Shown here in pieces: positions 15,290 through 24,336 of a stretch of DNA of 41,139 bases. The stretch's first letter is position 1. Each line of letters starts with the position of its first letter. Source of the DNA: Aquincola tertiaricarbonis (GTDB lineage Bacteria > Pseudomonadota > Gammaproteobacteria > Burkholderiales > Burkholderiaceae_C); the NCBI RefSeq assembly GCF_000969605.1, contig NZ_JZUE01000036.1:1-41139 (forward strand), given 5' to 3'. The notes under the pieces are model-generated. The model was not told where the DNA came from. It was given only the letters and a program-made list of their open reading frames with translations, and searched no databases. A program made the position numbers and the translations under genes.

Positions 15290-16219
15290 ATGTCGATCCC
15301 GCTGGCCCAGCTGTCGTACCTCGACCTTCTTCGCGGCTTCGTGGCAGTCGGCCGCCGCATGAGCATCACGGCGGCAGCGCAGGATCTGCACTTGACGCAG
15401 TCTGCCGTCAGTCGGCAGGTCATTGCACTGGAAGAACGGCTGGGCGTGCCGTTGCTGATCCGCGGCTATCGGTCGATCGGCCTGACGCCGGCCGGCGAGC
15501 AGTTGTTTCGTGAGGCCGACGCAGCCTTGCAGCAGTTGCAGGACGTGGTGGGCGACCTGCAGCCTGGGCAGGCGCACCGTCCGGTCCGCGTGACGGCCAG
15601 CGTGGGGGTGACCGGCCTGTGGTTGCTGCCGCGGCTCAAGGCCTTCCAGCAGCGGCATCCCGGTGTGGATCTGCGCATCTCTGCGGACAACCGGGTGCTT
15701 GATCTGCGCCACCAGGGCATCGACCTGGCCATTCGCTACAGCGCCCCGGCGGCGGCGGTGCCAGGCAGCACCCGCCTGTTCGGCCACCGCATCGCGCCCG
15801 TGGCGTCTCCGTCGCTTGGCTTGGGTCGGCTGCCGCCGGCGGAATGGATGGCGCGCTGCACGCTGCTGGACTTCGACGATGCCACCTATCCCTGGCTGCG
15901 ATGGTCGCATTGGCTCTCCACTCATGGCGGCGAGCGGGTGCTCCGGCGGAGCACCCAATCGTTCAACCAGTACGACCAGGTCGTGCAAGCTGCGCTCGAC
16001 GGGCAGGGCGTTGCGCTGGGGCGGCTGGAGTTGATGCAGGGCTTGCTGGACGACGGCCTGCTTGAGGCGTTGGCGCCTGCGGAGGCGGGAGGCGACGCGG
16101 CGCATGGCTACTGGCTGATACGGGTCGACGACCGGCCCCGTGCGGACGTGCGGAAGGTCGCTGGCTGGATCGAGGACGAGGCGCGGGCCACACAGGCCAT
16201 GCAGCACACCGCGGACTGA
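15290..16219 (+). CDS. LysR-family transcriptional regulator (GcvA-like)
   Basis: The 309-residue protein has an N-terminal winged helix-turn-helix (about residues 10-68; [19 protein letters not shown], then [20 protein letters not shown]). A LysR effector-binding domain follows ([18 protein letters not shown] and [14 protein letters not shown]). The match is closest to the GcvA-like branch. The start may be ATG 15290 or the TTG at 15272, whose first two bases overlap the DUF2917 stop. Either choice implies translational coupling to DUF2917. The effector and target are unknown; its own divergent region is an obvious candidate. Confidence 0.93.
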   Translation: MSIPLAQLSYLDLLRGFVAVGRRMSITAAAQDLHLTQSAVSRQVIALEERLGVPLLIRGYRSIGLTPAGEQLFREADAALQQLQDVVGDLQPGQAHRPVRVTASVGVTGLWLLPRLKAFQQRHPGVDLRISADNRVLDLRHQGIDLAIRYSAPAAAVPGSTRLFGHRIAPVASPSLGLGRLPPAEWMARCTLLDFDDATYPWLRWSHWLSTHGGERVLRRSTQSFNQYDQVVQAALDGQGVALGRLELMQGLLDDGLLEALAPAEAGGDAAHGYWLIRVDDRPRADVRKVAGWIEDEARATQAMQHTAD

Positions 16220-16302
16220 ACCGCGGCGCGGCGCGGGGTGGCCGGGGCCACACCCGCCCGAAACAACCCCCTTCTCCCCCTCTTTTCCCGCCGCCGCCGC
16301 CC

Positions 16303-16329
16303 TCAAGTCCGGCGGAAGATGGCCACCGA
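16303..16329 (+). promoter_or_regulatory. Candidate sigma28 (FliA) promoter for flgG
   Basis: TCAAGTCC (16303-16310) is followed after exactly 11 bases by GCCACCGA (16322-16329), compared with the FliA consensus TAAAGTTT-N11-GCCGATAA. The -35 half is good and the -10 half keeps only GCC and the final A. It lies 18 bp upstream of the flgG ATG, so the leader would be very short. This is a plausible late-class promoter but is not proven by sequence. Confidence 0.4.
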
Positions 16330-16347
16330 GACTCCCGGGAGCCCTGC

Positions 16348-17130
16348 ATGATTCGATCCCTCTGGATCGCCAAGACCGGCATGGAAGCCCAGCAGATGCA
16401 GCTGGACAACGTGTCGCACAACCTGGCCAACGCCTCGACCAACGGCTACAAGCGCCAGCACGCCGTGTTCGAGGACCTGATGTACCAGAACCTGCGCCAG
16501 GTGGGCGCGGCCAATGGGGAAGGGGCCCAGCTGCCCACCGGCCTGCAGGTGGGCCTGGGGGTGCGCACCGTGGCCACCTCGCGCAACTTCGGCCAGGGCA
16601 ACCTGCAGCAGACGCAGAACAACCTCGACCTGGCGGTCAAGGGCAACGGCTTCTTCCAGATCCAGCTGCCCGACGGCACCACCGGCTACACCCGCGACGG
16701 CGCCTTCAAGGTCGACGCCAACGGCACCGTGGTCACCAACAACGGCTTCGTGCTGCAGCCCGGCATCACCGTGCCGGCCAACGCCACCGCGCTCACCATC
16801 TCGCAGGACGGCACCGTCAGTGCCACCGTGCCGGGCCAGGTGGCGCCGCAGAACCTGGGCCAGCTGCAGCTGGCAAACTTCATCAACCCGCCGGGGCTGG
16901 AGCCGCTGGGCGGCAACCTCTATGCCGAGACCGCCGCGTCGGGTGCGCCCAATGCCGGCGCGCCGGGCACCGATGGCCTGGGCACGGTGCAGCAGGGCTT
17001 CGTGGAGACCAGCAACGTGAACGTGGTGGAAGAGCTGGTGGCCATGATCGCCACCCAGCGCGCCTACGAGCTCAATTCCAAGGCCATCAGCACCTCCGAT
17101 CAGATGCTGGCCAAGTTGGGGCAGCTGTGA
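16348..17130 (+). CDS. flgG: Flagellar distal rod protein FlgG
   Basis: FlgG forms the distal rod that crosses the periplasm to the hook. The 260 residues equal the usual FlgG length. The N-terminal rod signature [20 protein letters not shown] with [16 protein letters not shown], the central [20 protein letters not shown] and the C-terminal [20 protein letters not shown] are all present. GGGAG precedes the ATG. The gene begins the flg run in this window; flgBCDEF, normally just upstream, are replaced by the LysR/accessory island. Confidence 0.98.
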   Translation: MIRSLWIAKTGMEAQQMQLDNVSHNLANASTNGYKRQHAVFEDLMYQNLRQVGAANGEGAQLPTGLQVGLGVRTVATSRNFGQGNLQQTQNNLDLAVKGNGFFQIQLPDGTTGYTRDGAFKVDANGTVVTNNGFVLQPGITVPANATALTISQDGTVSATVPGQVAPQNLGQLQLANFINPPGLEPLGGNLYAETAASGAPNAGAPGTDGLGTVQQGFVETSNVNVVEELVAMIATQRAYELNSKAISTSDQMLAKLGQL

Positions 17131-17831
17131 TGTCGAACCGCCTTCGCGCCCTCGCCCTGCGCCTGCTGCTGCTGCCGGCCGCGGCCGTGCTGTTCACCGG
17201 CTGCGCCGCGATCAACGACTACCGCGTGCCGCCCGTGGACATCAACGCGCCGCCGCCGGTGCTGCCCGCATCGCCGCCGCAGCCCATGGCCACCAACGGC
17301 GCGATCTTCCAGCAGGCCGGTTACCGGCCGCTGTTCGAGGACCACCGCGCCCGCCTGGCCGGCGACGTGCTCACGGTGCAGATCGTGGAGAAGGTGAGCG
17401 CCAGCCAGAGCTCCAACAGCAGCCTGGACAAGAGCGGCTCGGTGGAAGCCGGCGTCACCGCCATTCCGCTGCTGTCGAACAAGGCGCTGGCGCGTGCCAG
17501 CGCGGCGGGCAGCGGCTCCAACACCTTCGCCGGCAAGGGCTCCACCGACGCCAGCAACGACTTCTCCGGCACCATCACCGCCATCGTCAGCGGCGTGCTG
17601 CCCAACGGCCACCTGCTGATCACCGGCGAGAAGCAGATCGGCGTCAATGCCAACGTGGACGTGCTGCGCTTCTCGGGCCAGGTGGACCCGCGCGCCATCC
17701 GCGCGGGCAACACCGTGCAGAGCACCCAGATCGCCAACGTGCGCGTGGAGCACCGTGGCAAGGGCCAGCAGGCCGATGCCCAGGTGATGGGCTGGCTGGG
17801 CCGTGTCTTCCTCAGCGTGCTGCCCATCTGA
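17130..17831 (+). CDS. flgH: Flagellar L-ring lipoprotein FlgH
   Basis: FlgH forms the outer-membrane L ring. The 233-residue precursor has a basic, hydrophobic signal peptide ending in a lipobox (LFTGC, Cys25), so it should be lipidated and placed in the outer membrane. Family segments include [60 protein letters not shown] and a C-terminal [13 protein letters not shown]. The ATG overlaps the flgG stop by one base (TGATG). The stop does the same with flgI. Confidence 0.97.
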   Translation: MSNRLRALALRLLLLPAAAVLFTGCAAINDYRVPPVDINAPPPVLPASPPQPMATNGAIFQQAGYRPLFEDHRARLAGDVLTVQIVEKVSASQSSNSSLDKSGSVEAGVTAIPLLSNKALARASAAGSGSNTFAGKGSTDASNDFSGTITAIVSGVLPNGHLLITGEKQIGVNANVDVLRFSGQVDPRAIRAGNTVQSTQIANVRVEHRGKGQQADAQVMGWLGRVFLSVLPI

Positions 17832-19012
17832 TGCCTGCCATGAACCTGAGCTTCCCCCGCAGCCACCGGAGCCGCCCGATGGACCCCAACCACCGTGCAG
17901 TACGAGTGATCATCGCCGTGGCCGTGGTGGCCGCCAGCGCCGCGCTGTGGTGGCCAGCCTCGGCCCATGCCGCGCGCATCAAGGAAGTGGCCGCGGTGCA
18001 GGGCGTGCGGGCCAACCAGCTGGTGGGCTACGGCCTGGTGGTGGGCCTGGACGGCACCGGCGACCAGACAACTCAGACGCCCTTCACCACGCAAAGCCTG
18101 AACGCCATGCTGCAGCAGATGGGCGTGACGGTGCCGCCCGGCACCGCCATGCAGCTGAAGAACGTGGCCGCGGTGATGGTCACGGCCAGCCTGCCGCCGT
18201 TCGCGCAGCCGGGCCAGGCCATCGACGTCAACGTGTCGTCGATGGGCAATGCCAAGAGCCTGCGCGGCGGCACGCTGATCGCCACGCCGCTCAAGGGTGC
18301 GGACGGCCAGATCTACGCGCTGGCGCAGGGCAACCTGATCGTGGGTGGCGCCGGTGCCTCGGCCGGCGGCTCCAAGGTGCAGATCAACCACCTGTCGGCC
18401 GGCCGCGTGCCCGAAGGCGCGACGGTGGAACGTGCCGTGGCCACGCCGCTGTCGCAGACCGGCGACTTCATCCAGCTCGACCTCAACAGCGCCGACTTCG
18501 CCACCGCGCGCGAGGTGGCCAAGGCCATCAACAAGGCCAAGGGCGAGGGCATCGCCCAGGCACTCGACGGCCGCGTGGTGCGCGTGCGCACGCCGCAGGA
18601 CGCCAATGCCCGCGTGGGCTTCCTGGCCGACATCGAGAACCTCTCGCTCGACCTGGCCAAGCCGGCCGCCAAGGTGGTGCTCAATGCCCGCACCGGCTCC
18701 ATCGTGATGAACGAGGCGGTGACGCTGTCGGCCTGCGCGGTGGCGCACGGCAGCCTCTCGGTCACGATCAACACCACCCCGGTGGTGAGCCAGCCCAATG
18801 CCTTTGCCGGCGGCGAGACCGTGGCCGCGCAGAAGAGCGACATCGCCATCACCCAGCAGGGCGGCGCGCTGGTGCAGATGCCCGCCGGCACCAAGCTGGC
18901 CGACGTGGTGAAGGCGCTGAATGCGCTGGGCGCCACGCCGCAAGACCTGCTGGCCATCCTGCAGGCGATGAAGTCGGCCGGCGCGCTGAATGCCGAACTC
19001 GAAGTGATCTGA
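17831..19012 (+). CDS. flgI: Flagellar P-ring protein FlgI
   Basis: FlgI builds the periplasmic P ring around the rod. The precursor of 393 residues has a signal peptide with a likely AHA/ARIKE cleavage near residue 47. The mature start, [20 protein letters not shown], then [13 protein letters not shown], is diagnostic, and the end, [20 protein letters not shown] with [11 protein letters not shown], is too. ATG 17831 overlaps the flgH stop; ATG 17879 is an alternative that gives a more typical signal peptide. The gene is followed after 15 bp by flgJ. Confidence 0.98.
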   Translation: MPAMNLSFPRSHRSRPMDPNHRAVRVIIAVAVVAASAALWWPASAHAARIKEVAAVQGVRANQLVGYGLVVGLDGTGDQTTQTPFTTQSLNAMLQQMGVTVPPGTAMQLKNVAAVMVTASLPPFAQPGQAIDVNVSSMGNAKSLRGGTLIATPLKGADGQIYALAQGNLIVGGAGASAGGSKVQINHLSAGRVPEGATVERAVATPLSQTGDFIQLDLNSADFATAREVAKAINKAKGEGIAQALDGRVVRVRTPQDANARVGFLADIENLSLDLAKPAAKVVLNARTGSIVMNEAVTLSACAVAHGSLSVTINTTPVVSQPNAFAGGETVAAQKSDIAITQQGGALVQMPAGTKLADVVKALNALGATPQDLLAILQAMKSAGALNAELEVI

Positions 19013-19027
19013 CGAAAGCCGCGCCCG

Positions 19028-19930
19028 ATGATCCCGACCACCTCCGGTCTCAGCACCGATCCTGCATCGCTGGCCACGCTGCGCAGCCAGGCCGCCAGCG
19101 ACCCCAAGGCGGCCACGCGCGAGGTGGCCAAGCAGTTCGAGTCGCTGTTCATGCAGGAGCTGCTGAAGAACATGCGCAGCTCCACCATGGCCACCGGCAT
19201 GCTGGACAACAGCGGCACGCAGATGGGCACCGAGATGCTCGACTCGCAGTACGCCAAGCAGCTCAGCGGCCTGAAGGGCGGCCTGGCCGACGTGATCGCG
19301 CGGCAGATCGAGCGCCAGATGGGCGTGCAGTCCAGCGACAGCACCGTCAACGCCGGCCTGGGCCCCACGCGGGCCGCGGCCGTGGCCGCCTATGGCACCG
19401 CGCCGGTGGTGGCCGCCGGGTCGCCCACGGTGCAGCGCACACCGCTGCGCCCGCCGGCCAGCGCGCAGGAATTCGTCGACCGCGTGAGCGCCGATGCCAG
19501 GAAGGCCGAGGCCACCACCGGCATCCCCTCGGCCTTCATGATCTCGCAGGCCGCGCTGGAAACCGGCTGGGGCAAGAAGGAGATCAAGATGGCCGACGGC
19601 TCCAACTCCTTCAACCTGTTCGGCATCAAGGCCGGCGGCAGCTGGAAGGGCCCCACCACCGAGATCACCACCACCGAGTTCATCAACGGCAAGATGACCA
19701 AGGTGAAGGCCAGCTTCCGTGCCTATTCCAGCTATGAGGAAGCCTTCAACGACTATGCCCGCCTGATGAAGGACAGCCCGCGCTACCAGAACGTGGTGGC
19801 CGCCGGCAGCTCGGCACACGGCTTCGCCAACGGCCTGCAGAAGGCCGGCTACGCCACCGACCCGCAGTACGCCGAGAAGCTCGGCCGGGTGATCAACACC
19901 ACGCTGCGCCTGCAGCGGGTGAACACCTGA
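19028..19930 (+). CDS. flgJ: Rod-cap/peptidoglycan hydrolase FlgJ
   Basis: This is a dual-domain FlgJ of 300 residues. The N-terminal rod-cap domain (about 25-100) contains VAKQFESLFMQELLKNMRSS and EMLDSQYAKQLS. The C-terminal GH73 glucosaminidase domain (about 145-300) has AFMISQAALETGWGKKEIKM, with the likely catalytic Glu178, and NSFNLFGIKAGGSWKG. It digests peptidoglycan locally while capping the growing rod. A linker rich in Ala/Pro joins the domains. The gene is 15 bp after flgI and 13 bp before flgK. Confidence 0.98.
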   Translation: MIPTTSGLSTDPASLATLRSQAASDPKAATREVAKQFESLFMQELLKNMRSSTMATGMLDNSGTQMGTEMLDSQYAKQLSGLKGGLADVIARQIERQMGVQSSDSTVNAGLGPTRAAAVAAYGTAPVVAAGSPTVQRTPLRPPASAQEFVDRVSADARKAEATTGIPSAFMISQAALETGWGKKEIKMADGSNSFNLFGIKAGGSWKGPTTEITTTEFINGKMTKVKASFRAYSSYEEAFNDYARLMKDSPRYQNVVAAGSSAHGFANGLQKAGYATDPQYAEKLGRVINTTLRLQRVNT

Positions 19931-19943
19931 AGGAGGCCGCGCC

Positions 19944-21917
19944 ATGGGCAGTGCGCTGATGTCGATCGGCACGCGGGCGATGACCGCGAATTACGCCAAG
20001 CTTCAAACCATCAGCAACAACATCTCCAACGCCAACGTCGCCGGTTATTCCCGGCAGGACGTGCTGCTGGAGACGAGCAAGGGCCAGTTCAGCGGCGCCG
20101 GTTTCTTCGGCAAGGGCGTGAACGTGGTGACGGTCACGCGCTCGGCCGACAAGTTCCTGACGGCCGAATCCGCCACCACCAAGGCCACCGCCTCGATGGA
20201 TGCCGCGCGCCTTGGCGCGCTGCAGGCGCTGGAGAACGTGTTCCCCACCGGGGAGGACGGCGTGGGCTATGCGGCCAGCCAGTTCCTCAACGGCATGGTG
20301 GACATGGCCAGCAATCCGCAGGACCTGTCGGCCCGGCAGGTGGTGCTGTCGCGTGCCAGCGAGCTGGCGGCGCGCTTCGCCAATGCCGGCGTGCAGCTGG
20401 ACACGCTGCAGGCCGGTGTCAATGCCGACCTGAAGACCTCGGTTGACTCGGTCAACCAGATCGCGGCCAACATCGCCGGCATCAACCAGGAGATCGCCAA
20501 GGTCAACGGCGTGGGCCATTCGGCCAACGACCTGCTGGACCAGCGCGACCAGCTCATCTCGCAGCTCAGCCAGTTCGTGCAGGTGACCACGCTGCCGGCA
20601 GAGGACGGCACGCTCGGCGTGTTCATGGCCGGCGGCCAGCGCCTGGTGCTGGGCAACCAGGCCACGCCGCTGGCGGTGGCGCCCGATCCGATGGATTCGT
20701 CGCGCTCGGCGGTGGGCATCATGGAAGCCGGCGGCGGCCTGCGGCTGCTGTCGCAGGACACGTTCACCGGTGGCGAGATCGCCGGCCTGCTCAAGTTCCA
20801 GAACCAGGACCTGGTGGACGCACGCACCGGCCTGGGCCAGATGGCCGCGGCCATCTCGGCGCGGGTGAACCAGCAGCAGAGCCTGGGCCTGGACCTGCGC
20901 AATCCGCCGGGCAGCGGCGCACCGCTGTTCTCGGTGGGCCCGCCCACCGCGGGCAATGCCAGCACCAATGCGAAGGATGCTTCCGGCAACTTCCTGGCCG
21001 GCGTGTCGCTCACCGTGGCCGATGCCACGCAGCTGGAGGCCAGCGAATACGACCTGGCCGCCGACCCCGCCAATGCCGGGCAATACCTGCTCACCCGCCG
21101 CTCCGACGGCCTGGTGCGCAGCATCGCCAACGGCGCCACGGTGGACGGCATGACCGTCAACGTCACCGGCACGCCGGGCGGCAACGACCGCTTCCTGCTG
21201 CAGCCGGTCACCCGCACCGTCAACGGCATGAAGACGGTGCTGAGCGACCCCAAGGGCCTGGCCGCCGCCTCGCCGGTGGCCGCCACGGCCAACGTCAACA
21301 ACACCGGCACCGCCAAGGTGGACTCGCTGACGGTGGTCAGCGCCGGCATCGACCCCGCGCGCACCGCCACCTTCACCTTCGGCGCGGCCAACGGCAGCGG
21401 GCGCGACTACTCGTGGTCGTTGTTCGATCCCGCCACCAACACCACCACCACCGGCACCGGCACCTGGCAGGCCGGCCAGCCCATCGCGCTCAACGGCTTC
21501 GAGCTGCAGCTCAAGGGCGTGCCGGCCAGCGGCGACAGCATCGTGGTGGCGCCCACCGAGTTCCCGGCCACCAACAACGGCAATGCGCTGGCCCTGGCCG
21601 CGCTGCGCGACGAGAAGATGGTGGGCCGGCGTACCGATGCCTATGGCAACGTGGGTGGCGGCGTCACCGCCACCGATGCCTATGCCGGCGTGATGTCGGG
21701 CGTGGGCGTGGCAGTGCAGGGCGCCAAGTCGGCCGCGCAGATCTCGGCCGGCGTGGCCGACACCATGGCCCAGCAGCTGGCGTCGAAGACCGGCGTCAAC
21801 CTCGACGAGGAAGCCGCCCAGCTGATGCAGTTCCAGCAAAGCTACCAGGCCGCCGCCAAGGTGCTGCAGGTGGCGCAACAGGTGTTCGACACGCTGCTGC
21901 GTGCTGCGGGTGCCTGA
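19944..21917 (+). CDS. flgK: Hook-filament junction protein FlgK (HAP1)
   Basis: The 657-residue protein has the N-terminal D0 helix with the rod/hook signature (MSIGTRAMTANYAKLQTISN, NISNANVAGYSRQ) and a long variable centre. The matching C-terminal helix reads DEEAAQLMQFQQSYQAAAKV, LQVAQQVFDTLLRAAG. A strong AAGGAGG lies 8 bases upstream of the ATG. FlgK sits between hook and filament together with FlgL. The central domain (about 330-560) is Ala/Thr/Asn-rich, as usual for surface-exposed, fast-evolving parts. Confidence 0.97.
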   Translation: MGSALMSIGTRAMTANYAKLQTISNNISNANVAGYSRQDVLLETSKGQFSGAGFFGKGVNVVTVTRSADKFLTAESATTKATASMDAARLGALQALENVFPTGEDGVGYAASQFLNGMVDMASNPQDLSARQVVLSRASELAARFANAGVQLDTLQAGVNADLKTSVDSVNQIAANIAGINQEIAKVNGVGHSANDLLDQRDQLISQLSQFVQVTTLPAEDGTLGVFMAGGQRLVLGNQATPLAVAPDPMDSSRSAVGIMEAGGGLRLLSQDTFTGGEIAGLLKFQNQDLVDARTGLGQMAAAISARVNQQQSLGLDLRNPPGSGAPLFSVGPPTAGNASTNAKDASGNFLAGVSLTVADATQLEASEYDLAADPANAGQYLLTRRSDGLVRSIANGATVDGMTVNVTGTPGGNDRFLLQPVTRTVNGMKTVLSDPKGLAAASPVAATANVNNTGTAKVDSLTVVSAGIDPARTATFTFGAANGSGRDYSWSLFDPATNTTTTGTGTWQAGQPIALNGFELQLKGVPASGDSIVVAPTEFPATNNGNALALAALRDEKMVGRRTDAYGNVGGGVTATDAYAGVMSGVGVAVQGAKSAAQISAGVADTMAQQLASKTGVNLDEEAAQLMQFQQSYQAAAKVLQVAQQVFDTLLRAAGA

Positions 21918-21929
21918 AGGAGATAGCCC

Positions 21930-23117
21930 ATGAGAGTCACCACCGCCTATTCGTATTCGGCCAGCATGGCCAACCTGCAGAAGCGCCAGACCGAGCTGAA
22001 CGAGGCCAACGGCCGCATGACCTCGGGCAAACGCGTGGAGAAGGCCAGCGACGATCCCACCAATGCCGCGCGCGCCGAACGTGCGCTGGCCGTGGTGGCC
22101 CGCTCCGATGCCAACCAGCGTGCGCTGGAGGCCAGCCGCAATGCGATGACGCTCACCGAAAACGCGCTGGGCGATGCCACCGAGCTGCTGCAGCAGGCCC
22201 GCGAGGCCATGGTGGCCGCCGGCAACGGCAGCTACAGCGATGCCGAGCGCGCCGCCCAGGCCAAGAAGCTCACCGAGCTGCGGCAGCAGCTGTTCACCGT
22301 GGCCAACCGCAGCGACGGCGCGGGCGGCTTCCTGTTCTCGGGGCAGGGCGCCAGCCAGCCGCCGTTCGTCGACACGGCCACCGGCGTGCAGTTCCGCGGC
22401 GCGGCCGGCCAGGTGGACGTGGCCAGCGACGAGGCCCTGCCGCTGACCATCGACGGCGCCGACGCCTGGCTGCATGCGCCCACCGGCAACGGCGTGTTCG
22501 AGACCCGCGCCACCAGCAGCACCACCGCCTGGATCGATGCCGGCCGCGTCAGCGATCCCTCGCAGCTCACCGGCGGCAGCTACAACGTGCAGTTCACACA
22601 GGCCGGCGGCGTCACCAGCTACGAGGTGCGCAACGCCGGCGGCACGCTGCTGGCCAGCGCGCCGTACAAGGAGGGCAAGGCCATCGAGGTGGAAGGCATG
22701 TCCTTCAACATCGGCGGCGCGCCTGCGGTGGGCGACCGATTCGACATCGTGCCCTCCACCCGCACGCAGGACGTGTTCGGCGTGCTTGACCGCACCATCG
22801 CCGAGCTCACCACGCCGCACCGCACCGGCGCGCAGATCACGCAGAGCGCGCAGACCGCGCTGCGCGACCTGGACGCCGTGGGCGGCGCGCTGCAGGACCT
22901 GCGCGCCGCGGTGGGTGAATCGCTGAACCGCGCCGATGCGGTGGAAGGCCGGGTGAGCGCGCTGCGGCTGTATGGCGAGACCGCACGCTCCAATGCGGAA
23001 GACCTCGACCTGGCGCAGGCGATCTCGGACTTCAAGAACAAGGAGACCGGCTACAGTGCCTCGCTCCAGACGTACTCGTCGGTGCAGCGGCTGTCGCTGT
23101 TCCAGTACATCTCCTAA
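21930..23117 (+). CDS. flgL: Hook-filament junction protein FlgL (HAP3)
   Basis: The 395-residue flagellin-like protein begins RVTTAYSYSASMANLQKRQT and has the flagellin N-domain features NGRMTSGKRVEKASDDPTNA and AERALAVVARSDANQRALEA. The C-terminal flagellin helix (LRLYGETARSNAEDLDLAQA, ISDFKNKETGYSASLQ) is also present. AAGGAG stands 8 bases upstream of the ATG, and the gene starts 12 bp after flgK. The middle (about 120-280) is variable. The filament flagellin gene itself is not in the window. Confidence 0.97.
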   Translation: MRVTTAYSYSASMANLQKRQTELNEANGRMTSGKRVEKASDDPTNAARAERALAVVARSDANQRALEASRNAMTLTENALGDATELLQQAREAMVAAGNGSYSDAERAAQAKKLTELRQQLFTVANRSDGAGGFLFSGQGASQPPFVDTATGVQFRGAAGQVDVASDEALPLTIDGADAWLHAPTGNGVFETRATSSTTAWIDAGRVSDPSQLTGGSYNVQFTQAGGVTSYEVRNAGGTLLASAPYKEGKAIEVEGMSFNIGGAPAVGDRFDIVPSTRTQDVFGVLDRTIAELTTPHRTGAQITQSAQTALRDLDAVGGALQDLRAAVGESLNRADAVEGRVSALRLYGETARSNAEDLDLAQAISDFKNKETGYSASLQTYSSVQRLSLFQYIS

Positions 23118-23135
23118 CCAAGTCGCGCCAAGCAG

Positions 23136-24311
23136 ATGATGGACCACGCTGTCCTGGGCCAGGTGGCCCTGGGTTACTCGCCACTGATCGACGCGCAACG
23201 CGCCGTGGCCGCCACGCGCCTGACCGTGTTTCCGCAGCGCCCCGATGCGCGGGTGGACGCCGCCGACCTGCTGCAGGCCGTGGCTGAGGTCTGGCCGGCC
23301 GGCGGCGGTCGCGTGCTGCTCAACATCGCCAGCGAACCGCTGCTGGCCGCCGTGCTGGCCGCCCGCCCGGCCGCCAACGTGGTGGTGGAAGTGCCCGCCT
23401 TCATGGCCGCCGACGATGCCCATGCGGAGCTGCTGCAGGCCGCGCAGCGCGCCGGCACCGCCATGCTCATCAAGGGCCGGCCGGTGCGCGAGCTGGCACC
23501 GGCGGTGCTGGCCTGCTTCCAGCAGGCCATCGTGGAAGGCGAGGAACAGCATGAGCCCGGCCTGCGCATGGCGCAGCGGCCGCTGGTGGCTGGCGTGCGC
23601 ACCCAGGCCATGGTCAACGCGGCGCTGAAGGCCGGCGCCGCCGGCACGCTGGGCTGGCCGTTCGACGATGCGCCCGAGACCGCCGATGCCAAGGCCGGCA
23701 CCCAGCCCGACCTGGCCACCATCGTGGAGCTGATCCGCCGCGTGGACCAGCAGGAACCGGTGGAGCGGCTGGAGGCCTCGCTCAAGCTCGACCCGGCGCT
23801 GGCCTTCAAGCTGATGCGCTACATCAACTCGCCGGCCTTCGGCCTGCGGGTGGAGATCGGCTCCTTCCGCCACGCCATCATGATGCTGGGCTACCAGCGG
23901 CTCAAGCGTTGGCTGGCGCTGCTGCTGGTGTCGGCCAGCAAGGACCACGACATGCGGCCGGTGATGTTCGCCGCCGTGCGCCGCGGCCTGCTGATGGAAG
24001 AGCTGGCCCGCCGCCAGGGCGACGACGAGATGCGCAGCGAGATCTTCATCTGCGGCGTGTTCTCGCTGCTCGACCGCATGATGAAGCAGCCCTTCGATGC
24101 GCTGATGCGCACCATCCCCGTGCCGGAGGGCGTGTCGCAGGCCCTGGCCCACGGCACCGGCCCCTACCAGCCCTACCTGGAAGTGGCGCTGGCGGTGGAG
24201 CAGGAATCGCTGTTCGACCTGCGCGATGCGGCCGAGCGGCTGATGGTCAGCGTGGAGGTGGCCAACCGCGCCACGCTGGTGGCGCTGGCCGCCGCCCAGC
24301 AGCTGGACTGA
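23136..24311 (+). CDS. EAL-HDOD family signalling protein with degenerate EAL domain
   Basis: The 391-residue protein has the architecture of YuxH-type EAL/HDOD proteins. The N-terminal half (about 1-180) keeps the scaffold of an EAL barrel ([25 protein letters not shown]) but has no EAL, DDFGTG or other catalytic motifs, so it should not hydrolyse c-di-GMP. The HDOD half (about 190-385) is clear: [56 protein letters not shown]. It lies 18 bp after flgL and is probably co-transcribed. HDOD proteins often act as signalling adaptors. An adjacent second ATG at 23139 is an alternative start. Confidence 0.85.
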   Translation: MMDHAVLGQVALGYSPLIDAQRAVAATRLTVFPQRPDARVDAADLLQAVAEVWPAGGGRVLLNIASEPLLAAVLAARPAANVVVEVPAFMAADDAHAELLQAAQRAGTAMLIKGRPVRELAPAVLACFQQAIVEGEEQHEPGLRMAQRPLVAGVRTQAMVNAALKAGAAGTLGWPFDDAPETADAKAGTQPDLATIVELIRRVDQQEPVERLEASLKLDPALAFKLMRYINSPAFGLRVEIGSFRHAIMMLGYQRLKRWLALLLVSASKDHDMRPVMFAAVRRGLLMEELARRQGDDEMRSEIFICGVFSLLDRMMKQPFDALMRTIPVPEGVSQALAHGTGPYQPYLEVALAVEQESLFDLRDAAERLMVSVEVANRATLVALAAAQQLD

Positions 24312-24336
24312 CGCCCGCCGACAGCCGGCGCGCCGC

